From positions 25,959 to 35,621 of the forward strand of contig FR891328.1 of the NCBI GenBank assembly GCA_000435335.1: 9,663 nt of DNA, written 5' to 3'. The stretch comes from Clostridium sp. CAG:964. Lineage in GTDB: Bacteria; Bacillota; Clostridia; Oscillospirales; Acutalibacteraceae. Of this stretch, positions 1 through 6,036 are shown piece by piece. The notes beneath the pieces are model-generated. The model was not told the DNA's origin, did no database searches, and saw only the letters and a list, made by a program, of their open reading frames with translations. Position 1 is the first letter of the stretch. Each line of letters begins with the position of its first letter. The translations under genes and the position numbers were made by a program.

Positions 1-97
1 GGTGTTGGTGTCGGTGTTGGAGCTGTTGGCGGCTCTGTTGGGTCTGTTGGTGGCTCTGTTGGATCCGGTGTTGGATCTGTTGGTGGCTCAGGTGTAG
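1..97 (-). repeat. Degenerate coding repeat for Pro/Thr/Asp/Glu linker
   Basis: Imperfect 9-21 bp units built from CCAACAGA and GAGCCACC variants (minus strand) encode PPTDPTE-like repeats that turn into PTPTPT at the window edge. Such linkers separate domains in secreted proteins of ruminococci. Slipped-strand length variation between strains is plausible. Confidence 0.75.
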
Positions 98-680
98 AAC
101 CGTTGCTTGTAAAGTATGCGTTATTTAGAATGATATAGTTATTACTATAAGCAAAATAACTTTCCAAAGGACCTTTTATTTCGAATGTAAGTAAATTTAC
201 ACCTTTTACACTGAAATTAACAGGTATTTGATTAGTATTTTCAGATACACCATTAGAATATAGTAAGTTATTGTTATCATCAAGTATTGATATATTTACA
301 GTACCCTGGTCAATCCTATTACCAGCTGTTAATTTAAAATTAAAGCTATCATATTTTGAGTCTAATTTAAATGTTACATTGTACGAAGCCCAGCCTCTGT
401 TATGCACTTCATCCTTATTTGAATAACTGCGCCAATCTACATCAAGATAAAATTGATAAGCATTTGTACACTCATTGCCGTGAAGATCCTCACCCTTAAA
501 TGGTGAACAAGAGTTCCTAGGGCTGTCTGAATTAAATGAGGAATAACCCATAGTGTCTAGGTATGTCTTTTTGGTATCTGCGGCACTTGCACCAACAACA
601 GAGATTCCTGCAACCATTACAGTAACCATAAGAATTACCAATAGCTGTTTTAGTAAACTTGTTTTTTGTTTTGTTTTCAT
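1..680 (-). CDS. Secreted protein with NPCBM-like beta-sandwich domain and Pro/Thr-rich linker (3' end outside window)
   Basis: An open minus-strand frame runs from ATG at 680 to the window edge (226 residues seen, no stop), preceded by a good ribosome binding site (AGGAGAG, about 6 nt away). Residues 1-33 form a signal peptide: KTKQK basic start, hydrophobic core, cleavage near ASA|AD. Residues about 75-192 look like an all-beta module. The run GWASYNVTFKL, the segment TVNISILDDNNNLLYSNGV, then VNFSVKGVNLLTFEIKG and a terminal NNAYF follow the NPCBM carbohydrate-binding pattern (domain by eye, moderate confidence). Residues from 194 onward are a PTDPTEPPT-type linker that continues out of the window, so a further C-terminal domain or anchor is expected but unseen. 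Cys58 and Cys71 could form a disulfide. The gene is AT-rich compared with the envelope genes to the right. No good promoter is visible between it and the inverted repeat at 984, so expression probably depends on the invertible promoter. Confidence 0.85.
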   Translation of the reverse strand, partial: MKTKQKTSLLKQLLVILMVTVMVAGISVVGASAADTKKTYLDTMGYSSFNSDSPRNSCSPFKGEDLHGNECTNAYQFYLDVDWRSYSNKDEVHNRGWASYNVTFKLDSKYDSFNFKLTAGNRIDQGTVNISILDDNNNLLYSNGVSENTNQIPVNFSVKGVNLLTFEIKGPLESYFAYSNNYIILNNAYFTSNGSTPEPPTDPTPDPTEPPTDPTEPPTAPTPTPT

Positions 681-722
681 TTTGCTCTCTCCTATCTTAA
701 TAAATTTTTATTTGGAAAATTT

Positions 723-841
723 GCAAGCCCTTTGTACTATACAGGCCGGCTTTGGTACAGCCCTTTAAAGGCTGTAGGGCTTGCCGCAGCTTAAAATGCG
801 GTTTTGCCGTTATGCACTGTACACAATAAATACTGTACCAA
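723..841 (-). promoter_or_regulatory. Structured leader of the secreted-protein gene, riboswitch-like, class unknown
   Basis: Several perfect pairings lie within 120 nt just upstream of the gene, which starts at 680. P1 is GCAAGCCCT (723-731) with AGGGCTTGC (776-784). Inside it, TACAGCC (756-762) pairs with GGCTGTA (770-776). CCGCA (784-788) pairs with TGCGG (797-801). A fourth pairing, TTGGTACAG (752-760) with CTGTACCAA (833-841), crosses P1 and overlaps the inner hairpin, so it is either a pseudoknot or an alternative fold. This is seen directly. A ligand-sensing role is inference, and I do not recognise a known riboswitch core. The element would be transcribed in the long leader made when the upstream promoter is inverted. 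Confidence 0.4.
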
Positions 842-983
842 CCGCAACACATTCACCGCAATTCAGCCAACCACCCTGCCGTTATAACCTCCCTTATTAA
901 AAAATTTATAACTTTTTTTGCGAATACTCTTTACAAAATCTGCAAAAACTGTTATCATAGGCAATAATAAATTTGAAATATAA

Positions 984-1013
984 TTTTTCGTGAAGTATAT
1001 AACTAAACGAAAA
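984..1013. repeat. Left 30-bp inverted repeat, recombinase crossover site (IRL)
   Basis: This is an exact reverse complement of 2348-2377; identity stops on both sides after 30 bp. The site has internal dyad symmetry: arm TTTTCGTGAAGT (985-996), spacer ATATA (997-1001), arm ACTAAACGAAAA (1002-1013), with the two arms matching at 10 of 12 positions. Two inverted arms around a short asymmetric spacer is the core-site plan of tyrosine recombinases. Confidence 0.9.
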
Positions 1014-1054
1014 CCGCTGTAAATTCCCATAAAAACGGAAATTACAGCGGTTTT
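1010..1054 (-). terminator. Intrinsic terminator of the recombinase gene, probably bidirectional
   Basis: An 18-bp stem with one mismatch forms between 1010-1027 and 1037-1054 (AAAACCGCTGTAA against TTACAGCGGTTTT at the base), with a 9-nt loop. It lies 17 bp past the recombinase stop. Its minus-strand U-tract falls inside the left inverted repeat; on the plus strand TTTT and a later T6 follow. It should stop recombinase transcripts before they reach the secreted-protein gene. Confidence 0.85.
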
Positions 1055-1071
1055 ACCACTTTTTTGACCAC

Positions 1072-2172
1072 TTATAGATTTGCTAAAAGTTCAAGCTTGT
1101 TAATCTGTTTTTTCTTTTGTTCGTCACTGGAATGAACATACTTTTCAAGTGTAATGTTTACAGAGGCATGTCCCAGTATTTCGCTTAAGCTTTTTATATC
1201 TACACCTTTTTCTATTGCTCTGGTGGCAAAGGTGTGCCTTAATGCGTGAAAGTTTATATACTCTACCCCTGCTTTTTCCAGTATCTTTTTGTATCTGTAC
1301 TGGTAACATCTAGGCTCAATATAATTCATATTTTTTGAGAGGAAATAATAATTGTTACTGCCTGCAGGGATATACTGTTTCAGCAGTGCCGCAACAAAAT
1401 TGGGTATCGGCACTACTCTGACAGAGCATTGTGACTTTGGGGCATCTACTATAACTTTTGTTTTTGCCTTGGCGGTACTGTCTGTGTTTTTTATTCGCTG
1501 TACAGCCTTGTCTACCGTCAGGGTTTCCATTTCTATATTAATATCAGAGCATTTTAAGGCACACACTTCGCCTATTCTAAGCCCCGTGTATAAGCACAGC
1601 AAAACGCCGAGGGTATCTGTACCGCAATTTCTAAGCAAATAATTCTCCAGCTTTTCCTGTTCTTTCAAAGAAAACACAGCCACCTTGTCAGAGCTTTTCT
1701 TGAATTTACAACTGTTAAGCCTTAGCTTGCAGTTGTGATAACGGTTTGCATAATCCACCACAGCCCTAAACACCGCCGTAATATCCTTTAGCGTTTTAGG
1801 CGAAAGGTGGCTGTACCTTTCTGCAATACTGTCGATACTGTTTTCGTTAAGCTTGGAAAGCTTTGCTTCTTCAAAGCAAGGGATAATATATTTTTCTGTA
1901 ATGTAAAGATATTTAGAATATGTTGACTCCTTTACGCCGTGCTTAACCTTACTTAGCCAACCGTAACAGCAACTTTTAAAGTCGGTATCTGCCTTAGCTT
2001 GGGTTACATTATTGGAATTAAGCTGTATGTTTTGCAACTTTTCCCTAACCTCTTTATAGGTTTTTGCGTACACTGATGAATACTTTATTTTTCCTTTGTC
2101 GTCATATCCCTTAAAATATCTTCCTTCCCAGCGTCCGTCTTTTCGTTTGTAAATGTTTTGTCCTACTCTCAT
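1072..2172 (-). CDS. Tyrosine recombinase (phage/Tn916-type integrase family), probable DNA invertase
   Basis: I prefer the ATG at 2172 (366 aa, MRVGQNIYKRKDGRWEGRYFKGYD...) because AAAGGTAG sits about 8 nt upstream; an in-frame ATG at 2205 has no comparable site and would add 11 residues. The N-terminal ~50 residues resemble the arm-DNA-binding beta-sheet domain of Tn916-type integrases. Residues about 60-160 are the helical core-binding domain. The catalytic domain has the complete set: Arg199 (TGLRIGE), Lys246 (APKSQ), His309 and Arg312 (HALRHTFATR), His335 (LGHASVNIT) and nucleophile Tyr345 (EKYVH). The gene is intact. It lies alone between perfect inverted repeats, with no excisionase, cargo genes or direct-repeat att sites. 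That argues for inversion of the surrounding segment rather than integration of an element. Its promoter is unclear; a weak candidate is listed separately. Confidence 0.93.
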   Translation of the reverse strand: MRVGQNIYKRKDGRWEGRYFKGYDDKGKIKYSSVYAKTYKEVREKLQNIQLNSNNVTQAKADTDFKSCCYGWLSKVKHGVKESTYSKYLYITEKYIIPCFEEAKLSKLNENSIDSIAERYSHLSPKTLKDITAVFRAVVDYANRYHNCKLRLNSCKFKKSSDKVAVFSLKEQEKLENYLLRNCGTDTLGVLLCLYTGLRIGEVCALKCSDINIEMETLTVDKAVQRIKNTDSTAKAKTKVIVDAPKSQCSVRVVPIPNFVAALLKQYIPAGSNNYYFLSKNMNYIEPRCYQYRYKKILEKAGVEYINFHALRHTFATRAIEKGVDIKSLSEILGHASVNITLEKYVHSSDEQKKKQINKLELLANL

Positions 2173-2281
2173 AAAACCACTACCTTTAAATAATATGCTG
2201 ACCATTTATCTGACCACAATAATTTGATAAAAAGGCAATATTTACGAGTAAAATTACAATATTAAAAATCAACATAAAAAC

Positions 2282-2310
2282 ATTATAAATTTAGTTGACA
2301 TATTTCCGTA
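2282..2310 (-). promoter_or_regulatory. Weak candidate promoter of the recombinase gene
   Basis: A perfect minus-strand TATAAT (2287-2282) lies about 110 bp upstream of the recombinase start, but the hexamer 17 bp before it (TACGGA) is a poor -35. It would face and overlap the strong plus-strand promoter whose -35 is at 2295-2300, so the two could exclude each other. Low confidence; the AT-rich region offers other matches. Confidence 0.3.
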
Positions 2311-2323
2311 AGAATGATATTAT
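2295..2323 (+). promoter_or_regulatory. Outward-facing sigma-A promoter inside the invertible segment
   Basis: A perfect TTGACA (2295-2300), a 17-bp spacer and TATTAT (2318-2323) give a strong vegetative promoter with start expected near 2330, only about 18 bp before the right inverted repeat. It points right, out of the segment, where no gene lies on that strand before the terminator at 2500-2546. After inversion it would map to about 1038-1066 on the minus strand, facing the secreted-protein gene, with a leader of about 350 nt. Confidence 0.8.
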
Positions 2324-2347
2324 ATACTTATAAATTCAGAAATAATC

Positions 2348-2377
2348 TTTTCGTTTAGTTATATACTTCACGAAAAA
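2348..2377. repeat. Right 30-bp inverted repeat, recombinase crossover site (IRR)
   Basis: Exact reverse complement of 984-1013: arm TTTTCGTTTAGT (2348-2359), spacer TATAT (2360-2364), arm ACTTCACGAAAA (2365-2376) plus one A. Because the spacer is asymmetric and opposed in the two copies, recombination should invert the 1334 bp between them, not delete it. Confidence 0.9.
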
Positions 2378-2499
2378 GAGCAGTAATTTTACATTAGCAG
2401 AGTTATTACCTTTTTTGTATTATACTATATTTACCATTCTTTTGTGAAGATATATTGGCATATTTTTCATTAACTGTTTAATAAAACCAAAGCCTAACA
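2378..2499. other. AT-rich intergenic stretch between the invertible segment and the PBP terminator
   Basis: No ORF, RNA gene or convincing promoter is visible. In the present orientation it should be transcribed rightward from the promoter at 2295-2323 until the terminator, giving a short RNA of roughly 200 nt with no ATG-initiated ORF that I can see. Confidence 0.5.
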
Positions 2500-2546
2500 A
2501 AAAAGGTCACAGCCGTTTGCATACACAAGCAGGCTGTGACCTTTTT
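2500..2546 (-). terminator. Strong bidirectional intrinsic terminator after the PBP gene
   Basis: A perfect 10-bp stem, GGTCACAGCC (2505-2514) with GGCTGTGACC (2532-2541), is extended by A5/T5 and has a 17-nt loop. It lies 20 bp past the PBP stop, with T6 following on the minus strand and T5 on the plus strand. It can end the cell-wall operon and also stop rightward transcripts from the invertible promoter before they become antisense to the PBP gene. Confidence 0.9.
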
Positions 2547-2565
2547 ATTATTTTATTATTTGTTT

Positions 2566-3930
2566 TTATTCCGATCTTAGCACCGAGGCACAGGCCTCCA
2601 TAGCCGCCACTGCAACAGGGCCGGCTGTACTAAAGCCGTAGCCGCCGTTTTCTACTATTACGGCAAAGGCAAGAGGAGCGTCTTCGTCTTGAGAATAGCC
2701 TACCATCCAGGCGTGAGGCTCTTTGTTTTCGCCTACCTCGGCAGTACCTGTTTTAGCACAAACAGTAAGGCTTGGAAACAGGCTGTCACCGTAGTAGCTG
2801 GTAACATCGTAACGCATATATTCGTCAAGCTTAGCCGCCAGGTCGGAGTCCATCATATCCTTTGTGCCGCCGTTAATCTCCATAACGCCGCTTTTAATCT
2901 CATTTGGCAATACGGCTGTTCCGCCGTTGGCTATAGCACCGCACATTATCGCCATTTGCATTGGGTTTGCCTCTACAGTATACTGACCTATACCGGACCA
3001 GCCCAGTCCGTTTTCGTCCGCCTTGCTTACATTGTAAACCTGCCTTGCGGTTTCTGTGCTGTTTACGATAACACTGCTGTTAAAGCCCAGCTTTTCTGCC
3101 ATTGCGGTCATTTTGTCCTTGCCGAGTCTTGCGGCAAGCTCGGAGAAAACAACATTGCAGGACTGTGCCAGTCCCTCCTTCATGGTAAGCTCACCGTGAA
3201 TGTGCATACAGGTTATTTCGTTGCCGCCAATATTTGTACTGCCGTTGCAGGTAAAGGTTTCGTTTTCAATATCAGGAATATTTTCAAGAGCCGCCGCCGC
3301 AGTTATAATCTTAAAGGTAGAGCCGGGAGCATATAAACCTGCAAGCACCTTGTCAACATATACGCCGTCGTATTCCTTTTCGTTATCCTCTGTAATTTCC
3401 GGAGGATCCATTGGGTCGTAGGTAGGGGTGCTTACACTGCACAGCACCTCGCCTGTTTTATAATTGTACACCACCACAGCACCGTTGTGTCCGTCTAAGG
3501 CATTGTAGGCGGCATTGCAGGCGGAGGAGTCTATTGTAAGCGTTATGTTGCCGCCTGCCTTTAATGAGGAGGGCAGACCTAATCCCCAAAGGTAGTTAAA
3601 GCCTATTAGCTGAGAACGGTAAGAGCTTTGAATTGCAGAAGAAATATTTAAGCTGTCGTCCCCTACTACATGCAGTGTGGAAAGCCTGGTTGTATAGTCG
3701 CTGTTATAAAGTCTTTCACCGTCTTGGGAATACGCAAGTGTATTGCCGCTGCGGTCAAATATTTCTCCGGCGGAGGAAAGACCGCCGCTTCCGGCTAAAT
3801 GGCCGTTGTACGAGTGCTGAATCCACTGTCCGGCATTCAAAAATATTTTCACAATAAATACGCACAGTCCAACTATGGCAAGCAATGCAATTATAAGCAC
3901 CATAGTAGACCTTGAACGGGTTTTTCTCAT
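2566..3930 (-). CDS. Class B penicillin-binding protein (peptidoglycan D,D-transpeptidase), PbpA-like
   Basis: This 454-aa protein crosslinks peptidoglycan peptides at the outer face of the membrane. Residues about 10-31 are a single N-terminal transmembrane anchor. The segment GEIFDRSGNTLAYS (55-68) is the short class B N-terminal motif. The transpeptidase domain carries all three active-site motifs: Ser204-x-x-Lys207 (APGSTFK), Ser257-Cys-Asn259 (QSCN) and Lys393-Thr-Gly395 (AKTGTAE). At 454 aa it is shorter than FtsI/PBP2 proteins and similar in plan to the actinobacterial PbpA that sits beside rodA. The start has a strong ribosome binding site (AAAGGAG). It begins 24 bp after the SEDS gene, which supports a co-transcribed SEDS/PBP synthase pair. 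Whether it serves elongation, division or sporulation cannot be told from sequence. Confidence 0.93.
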   Translation of the reverse strand: MRKTRSRSTMVLIIALLAIVGLCVFIVKIFLNAGQWIQHSYNGHLAGSGGLSSAGEIFDRSGNTLAYSQDGERLYNSDYTTRLSTLHVVGDDSLNISSAIQSSYRSQLIGFNYLWGLGLPSSLKAGGNITLTIDSSACNAAYNALDGHNGAVVVYNYKTGEVLCSVSTPTYDPMDPPEITEDNEKEYDGVYVDKVLAGLYAPGSTFKIITAAAALENIPDIENETFTCNGSTNIGGNEITCMHIHGELTMKEGLAQSCNVVFSELAARLGKDKMTAMAEKLGFNSSVIVNSTETARQVYNVSKADENGLGWSGIGQYTVEANPMQMAIMCGAIANGGTAVLPNEIKSGVMEINGGTKDMMDSDLAAKLDEYMRYDVTSYYGDSLFPSLTVCAKTGTAEVGENKEPHAWMVGYSQDEDAPLAFAVIVENGGYGFSTAGPVAVAAMEACASVLRSE

Positions 3931-3954
3931 AAAGCTGCTCCTTTCGCTAAAGGA

Positions 3955-5664
3955 TTATACATTTCGTTTTATCTTTTTAACCGCATAGGTGCGTTCGTCT
4001 GCCGCCTTTATAAACGCCAGCAGGCACCAGCAGGAAATCATACTTGAACCGCCGGCACTTATAAACGGAAGCGTTACGCCTGTAAGCGGGAGAATGTCTG
4101 TAGCTCCAAAAACATTAAGCACAGTTTGTACAAGCATTAAGCCTGCGGCACAGCAAGCCGAAATTGAATAAAATGTAGAGCGGCTTCTTGTGGTAATGGC
4201 TCTGGCATATATAACTAAGCCTATTATGCAGGCAACAATAGCAACAGCTATAATTAAGCCAAGCTCTTCACAAAGCAGTCCAAACACAAGGTCGCTTTCG
4301 GAGGCACCTACATATTTTAGGTAGCCGTTGCCTACGCCTACGCCGGTTATACCGCCGCTTGCCGAATATGTAAGAACTCTTGCCTGCTGGTAGCCTGTAG
4401 AATTTGCAAGCTCAAAGCACTTGCCCCAAGCACTGAAACGGTCTGCTATATACGGCTTAAACGAAAGCACCACCGTTGCACCCATAACAGCCGCAGCAAC
4501 AGCGAGAATAACCGTTTTAATATCTCCGCTTCGCATAAACGCAATAAACAAAAAGGTGCAGAAGAATATTAACGCCGTACCAAGGTCGCTCATAATTATA
4601 AGAGCACCTACGCATATTGCGGAAAATATAATAAAGTAAATAAGATTTCCCTTTGTAAGCAGCTTGTCCAGTGCAGAGGCACTTACAAAAATATAAATAA
4701 CCTTAACAAATTCAGACGGCTGAATAGAAATGCCGCCAATGCTAAGCCAGTTAGCCGCACCGTAGGTTACCTTTGCAAACAGAATGTTTACCGCCAAAAA
4801 TGCCATAGCCAGCAAATAAAGAGGTATTCTGAATTTTTCTATTCTGTCGGGATTTTCAATGACCTTTATAATAATGGCAAAGCAGACCATACCGGCTGCC
4901 ATTGCGGCGGCCTGCACAAGGCTTTGCTTAAACACCTGCCGCACAAGCATCATAATGCCTGTACCGCTCATAAATATTGCCAAGGATTCAAGCTCAAAGC
5001 TAACCCTTTTAAGTGCCTTGGTGGATATATGATAGAATGCCCAGCTTATCAGCATTATAACGCCCCATGTCGCAAAGGGCATAAAGTCCTGAACATCTAC
5101 ACACAGGCTTGCCTCCACCGCCATAAAAAACAAATAAATAGATATAAGCACCAGCAGAAAAGCCGGCTTTATTGCCGCCTTGCTTTTAGGACGGTTAAAA
5201 AACCATGACCTGTTGTCCGCTATAACATCGTCTGTTCTTTTTACTATATAGCTTGTATCTCCTACACTAATAACATCATCTATCATTATAGGTGTGCGAT
5301 CTTGGGTTTGTCTGCCGTTTACATATGTGCCGGACTTAGAGCCAACATCGTTAATAAACCAGCCCTCTTTTCGCCTTAAAAGCACTGCATGCTCTCTTGA
5401 AACAGTCGGGTCGGAAATAAAAATGTCGCTTCCCTTACTTCTGCCAATTGAATTTTCCCAGTACAGTACAGGCGTACTTTCACCCGTTGCCTGATTAACC
5501 AGCATAATAAGAGCCTGCTCATCTCGACGGTGACGCCGCATAGAGCTGAAGCATTGAAACACTATAATAACAGCCAAAATCGGCAGTAATATTCTTATAA
5601 CCAGAAGTGCTATATCAATAACAACATCAAGAAAAGGCAGGTTAAACCATGAAAGAAAATCCAT
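3955..5664 (-). CDS. FHA-domain/SEDS fusion: FtsW/RodA/SpoVE-family peptidoglycan glycosyltransferase
   Basis: This 569-aa membrane protein should polymerise lipid II with its partner PBP. One transmembrane helix (about 15-38) precedes a cytosolic FHA domain (about 50-143) with GRSKGSD (Gly74, Arg75), SREHA (Ser89, His92) and GSKSGTYVNG (108-117), the residues that recognise phosphothreonine. The SEDS domain then occupies about 165-560 with many membrane helices. It contains NWLSIGGISIQPSEFVKV, SDLGTA (359-364), the loop ESDLVFGLLCEELG with Asp458 in the position of the catalytic aspartate of RodA/FtsW, and TGVTLPFISAGGSS near the end. Ordinary RodA/FtsW proteins are about 370-420 aa and lack FHA. 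In actinobacteria separate fha genes sit near rodA-pbpA, so the fusion suggests control by a Ser/Thr kinase encoded elsewhere (inference). The start is supported by GAAAGGTG about 8 nt upstream. Confidence 0.95.
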   Translation of the reverse strand: MDFLSWFNLPFLDVVIDIALLVIRILLPILAVIIVFQCFSSMRRHRRDEQALIMLVNQATGESTPVLYWENSIGRSKGSDIFISDPTVSREHAVLLRRKEGWFINDVGSKSGTYVNGRQTQDRTPIMIDDVISVGDTSYIVKRTDDVIADNRSWFFNRPKSKAAIKPAFLLVLISIYLFFMAVEASLCVDVQDFMPFATWGVIMLISWAFYHISTKALKRVSFELESLAIFMSGTGIMMLVRQVFKQSLVQAAAMAAGMVCFAIIIKVIENPDRIEKFRIPLYLLAMAFLAVNILFAKVTYGAANWLSIGGISIQPSEFVKVIYIFVSASALDKLLTKGNLIYFIIFSAICVGALIIMSDLGTALIFFCTFLFIAFMRSGDIKTVILAVAAAVMGATVVLSFKPYIADRFSAWGKCFELANSTGYQQARVLTYSASGGITGVGVGNGYLKYVGASESDLVFGLLCEELGLIIAVAIVACIIGLVIYARAITTRSRSTFYSISACCAAGLMLVQTVLNVFGATDILPLTGVTLPFISAGGSSMISCWCLLAFIKAADERTYAVKKIKRNV

Positions 5665-5766
5665 ATATTCACACCTTTCTCAGCAGGGTGTGCGGTCACA
5701 GTATTATTTCTATGTAAATGCACCGCCCCAAAATAAAATAACATATTTTTTCTCTTTATAAATTAG

Positions 5767-5795
5767 ATAATATTCCATACCTCTGCAAAAGTCAA
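5767..5795 (-). promoter_or_regulatory. Sigma-A promoter of the SEDS-PBP operon
   Basis: Minus-strand TTGACT (5795-5790), 17-bp spacer and TATTAT (5772-5767) predict a start near 5760 and a leader of about 95 nt to the SEDS start at 5664. No other good promoter precedes either gene. Confidence 0.75.
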
Positions 5796-5945
5796 GAAAC
5801 ATTGTGTAAATAAATAACAACAGTAAATTACAAAAGTATGTCAACCGGTTTACTGCAAAAATCGGGTAATAGCGAAAGCAACAGGCAAGGGCTTTCCCTA
5901 TTTTTTCCAATAAATTTTTACGGAGTATTTTTGAACGGTATTAGC
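5796..5945. other. Intergenic stretch, no gene seen
   Basis: Between the SEDS promoter and the terminator of the flippase-like gene. A 66-codon frame at 5710-5910 crosses it but overlaps the promoter and lacks a ribosome binding site or recognisable protein character. Nothing else is supported here. Confidence 0.5.
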
Positions 5946-5985
5946 AAAAACTGCGGGCAGCAAGCCTTAGAATGCATACCCACAG
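5946..5985 (-). terminator. Probable terminator of the flippase-like gene
   Basis: On the minus strand CTGTGGG (5985-5979) pairs with CCCGCAG (5957-5951), 7 bp including one G-T wobble. A GCA/TGC pair inside the loop extends it, and T5 follows at once (5950-5946). It lies about 50 bp after the stop at 6037. Confidence 0.6.
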
Positions 5986-6036
5986 TAATACTTAACACTG
6001 TATATTAATAAATTTCGCCCTGCACCTGCCAAATAC

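Larger units (their letters stand above)
984..2377. mobile_element. Invertible DNA segment (phase-variation cassette) with its own recombinase
   Basis: The 1394-bp interval is bounded by perfect inverted repeats. It contains, left to right, a terminator, the recombinase gene and a strong promoter aimed outward through the right repeat. The components and geometry are seen; inversion itself is inferred. In the orientation given the promoter faces away from the secreted-protein gene (OFF). It is not called a transposon because there are no target duplications visible, the repeats are recombinase-core-like, and nothing else is carried. Confidence 0.8.

Noticed and set aside
1..97. Tandem repeats as a CRISPR array or noncoding satellite
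   Set aside because: The units are short, imperfect and stay in frame with the signal-peptide-bearing gene, so they are a coding linker.
888..895. Perfect-looking ribosome binding site AAGGGAGG on the minus strand, possible leader peptide
   Set aside because: No ATG follows within a usable distance; the nearest GTG is about 13 nt away and gives only three codons before a stop.
2173..2205. Longer N-terminus for the recombinase (ATG at 2205)
   Set aside because: No ribosome binding site precedes it, while the ATG at 2172 has AAAGGTAG at good spacing and the protein then starts like relatives.
984..2377. Integrated phage, ICE remnant or transposon
   Set aside because: The flanking repeats are inverted rather than direct, no other mobile-element genes or excisionase are present, and the repeats have recombinase core-site symmetry with a promoter placed as in an inversion switch.
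2689..3336. 215-codon plus-strand frame antisense to the PBP gene
   Set aside because: Shadow frame of a confidently identified coding gene; the Cys/His/Ala/Val-rich translation has no domain character.
5710..5910. 66-codon minus-strand frame upstream of the SEDS gene
   Set aside because: It overlaps the good promoter at 5767-5795, has no ribosome binding site, and shows no recognisable protein pattern; rich in Tyr/Phe/Leu as expected of AT-rich noncoding DNA.
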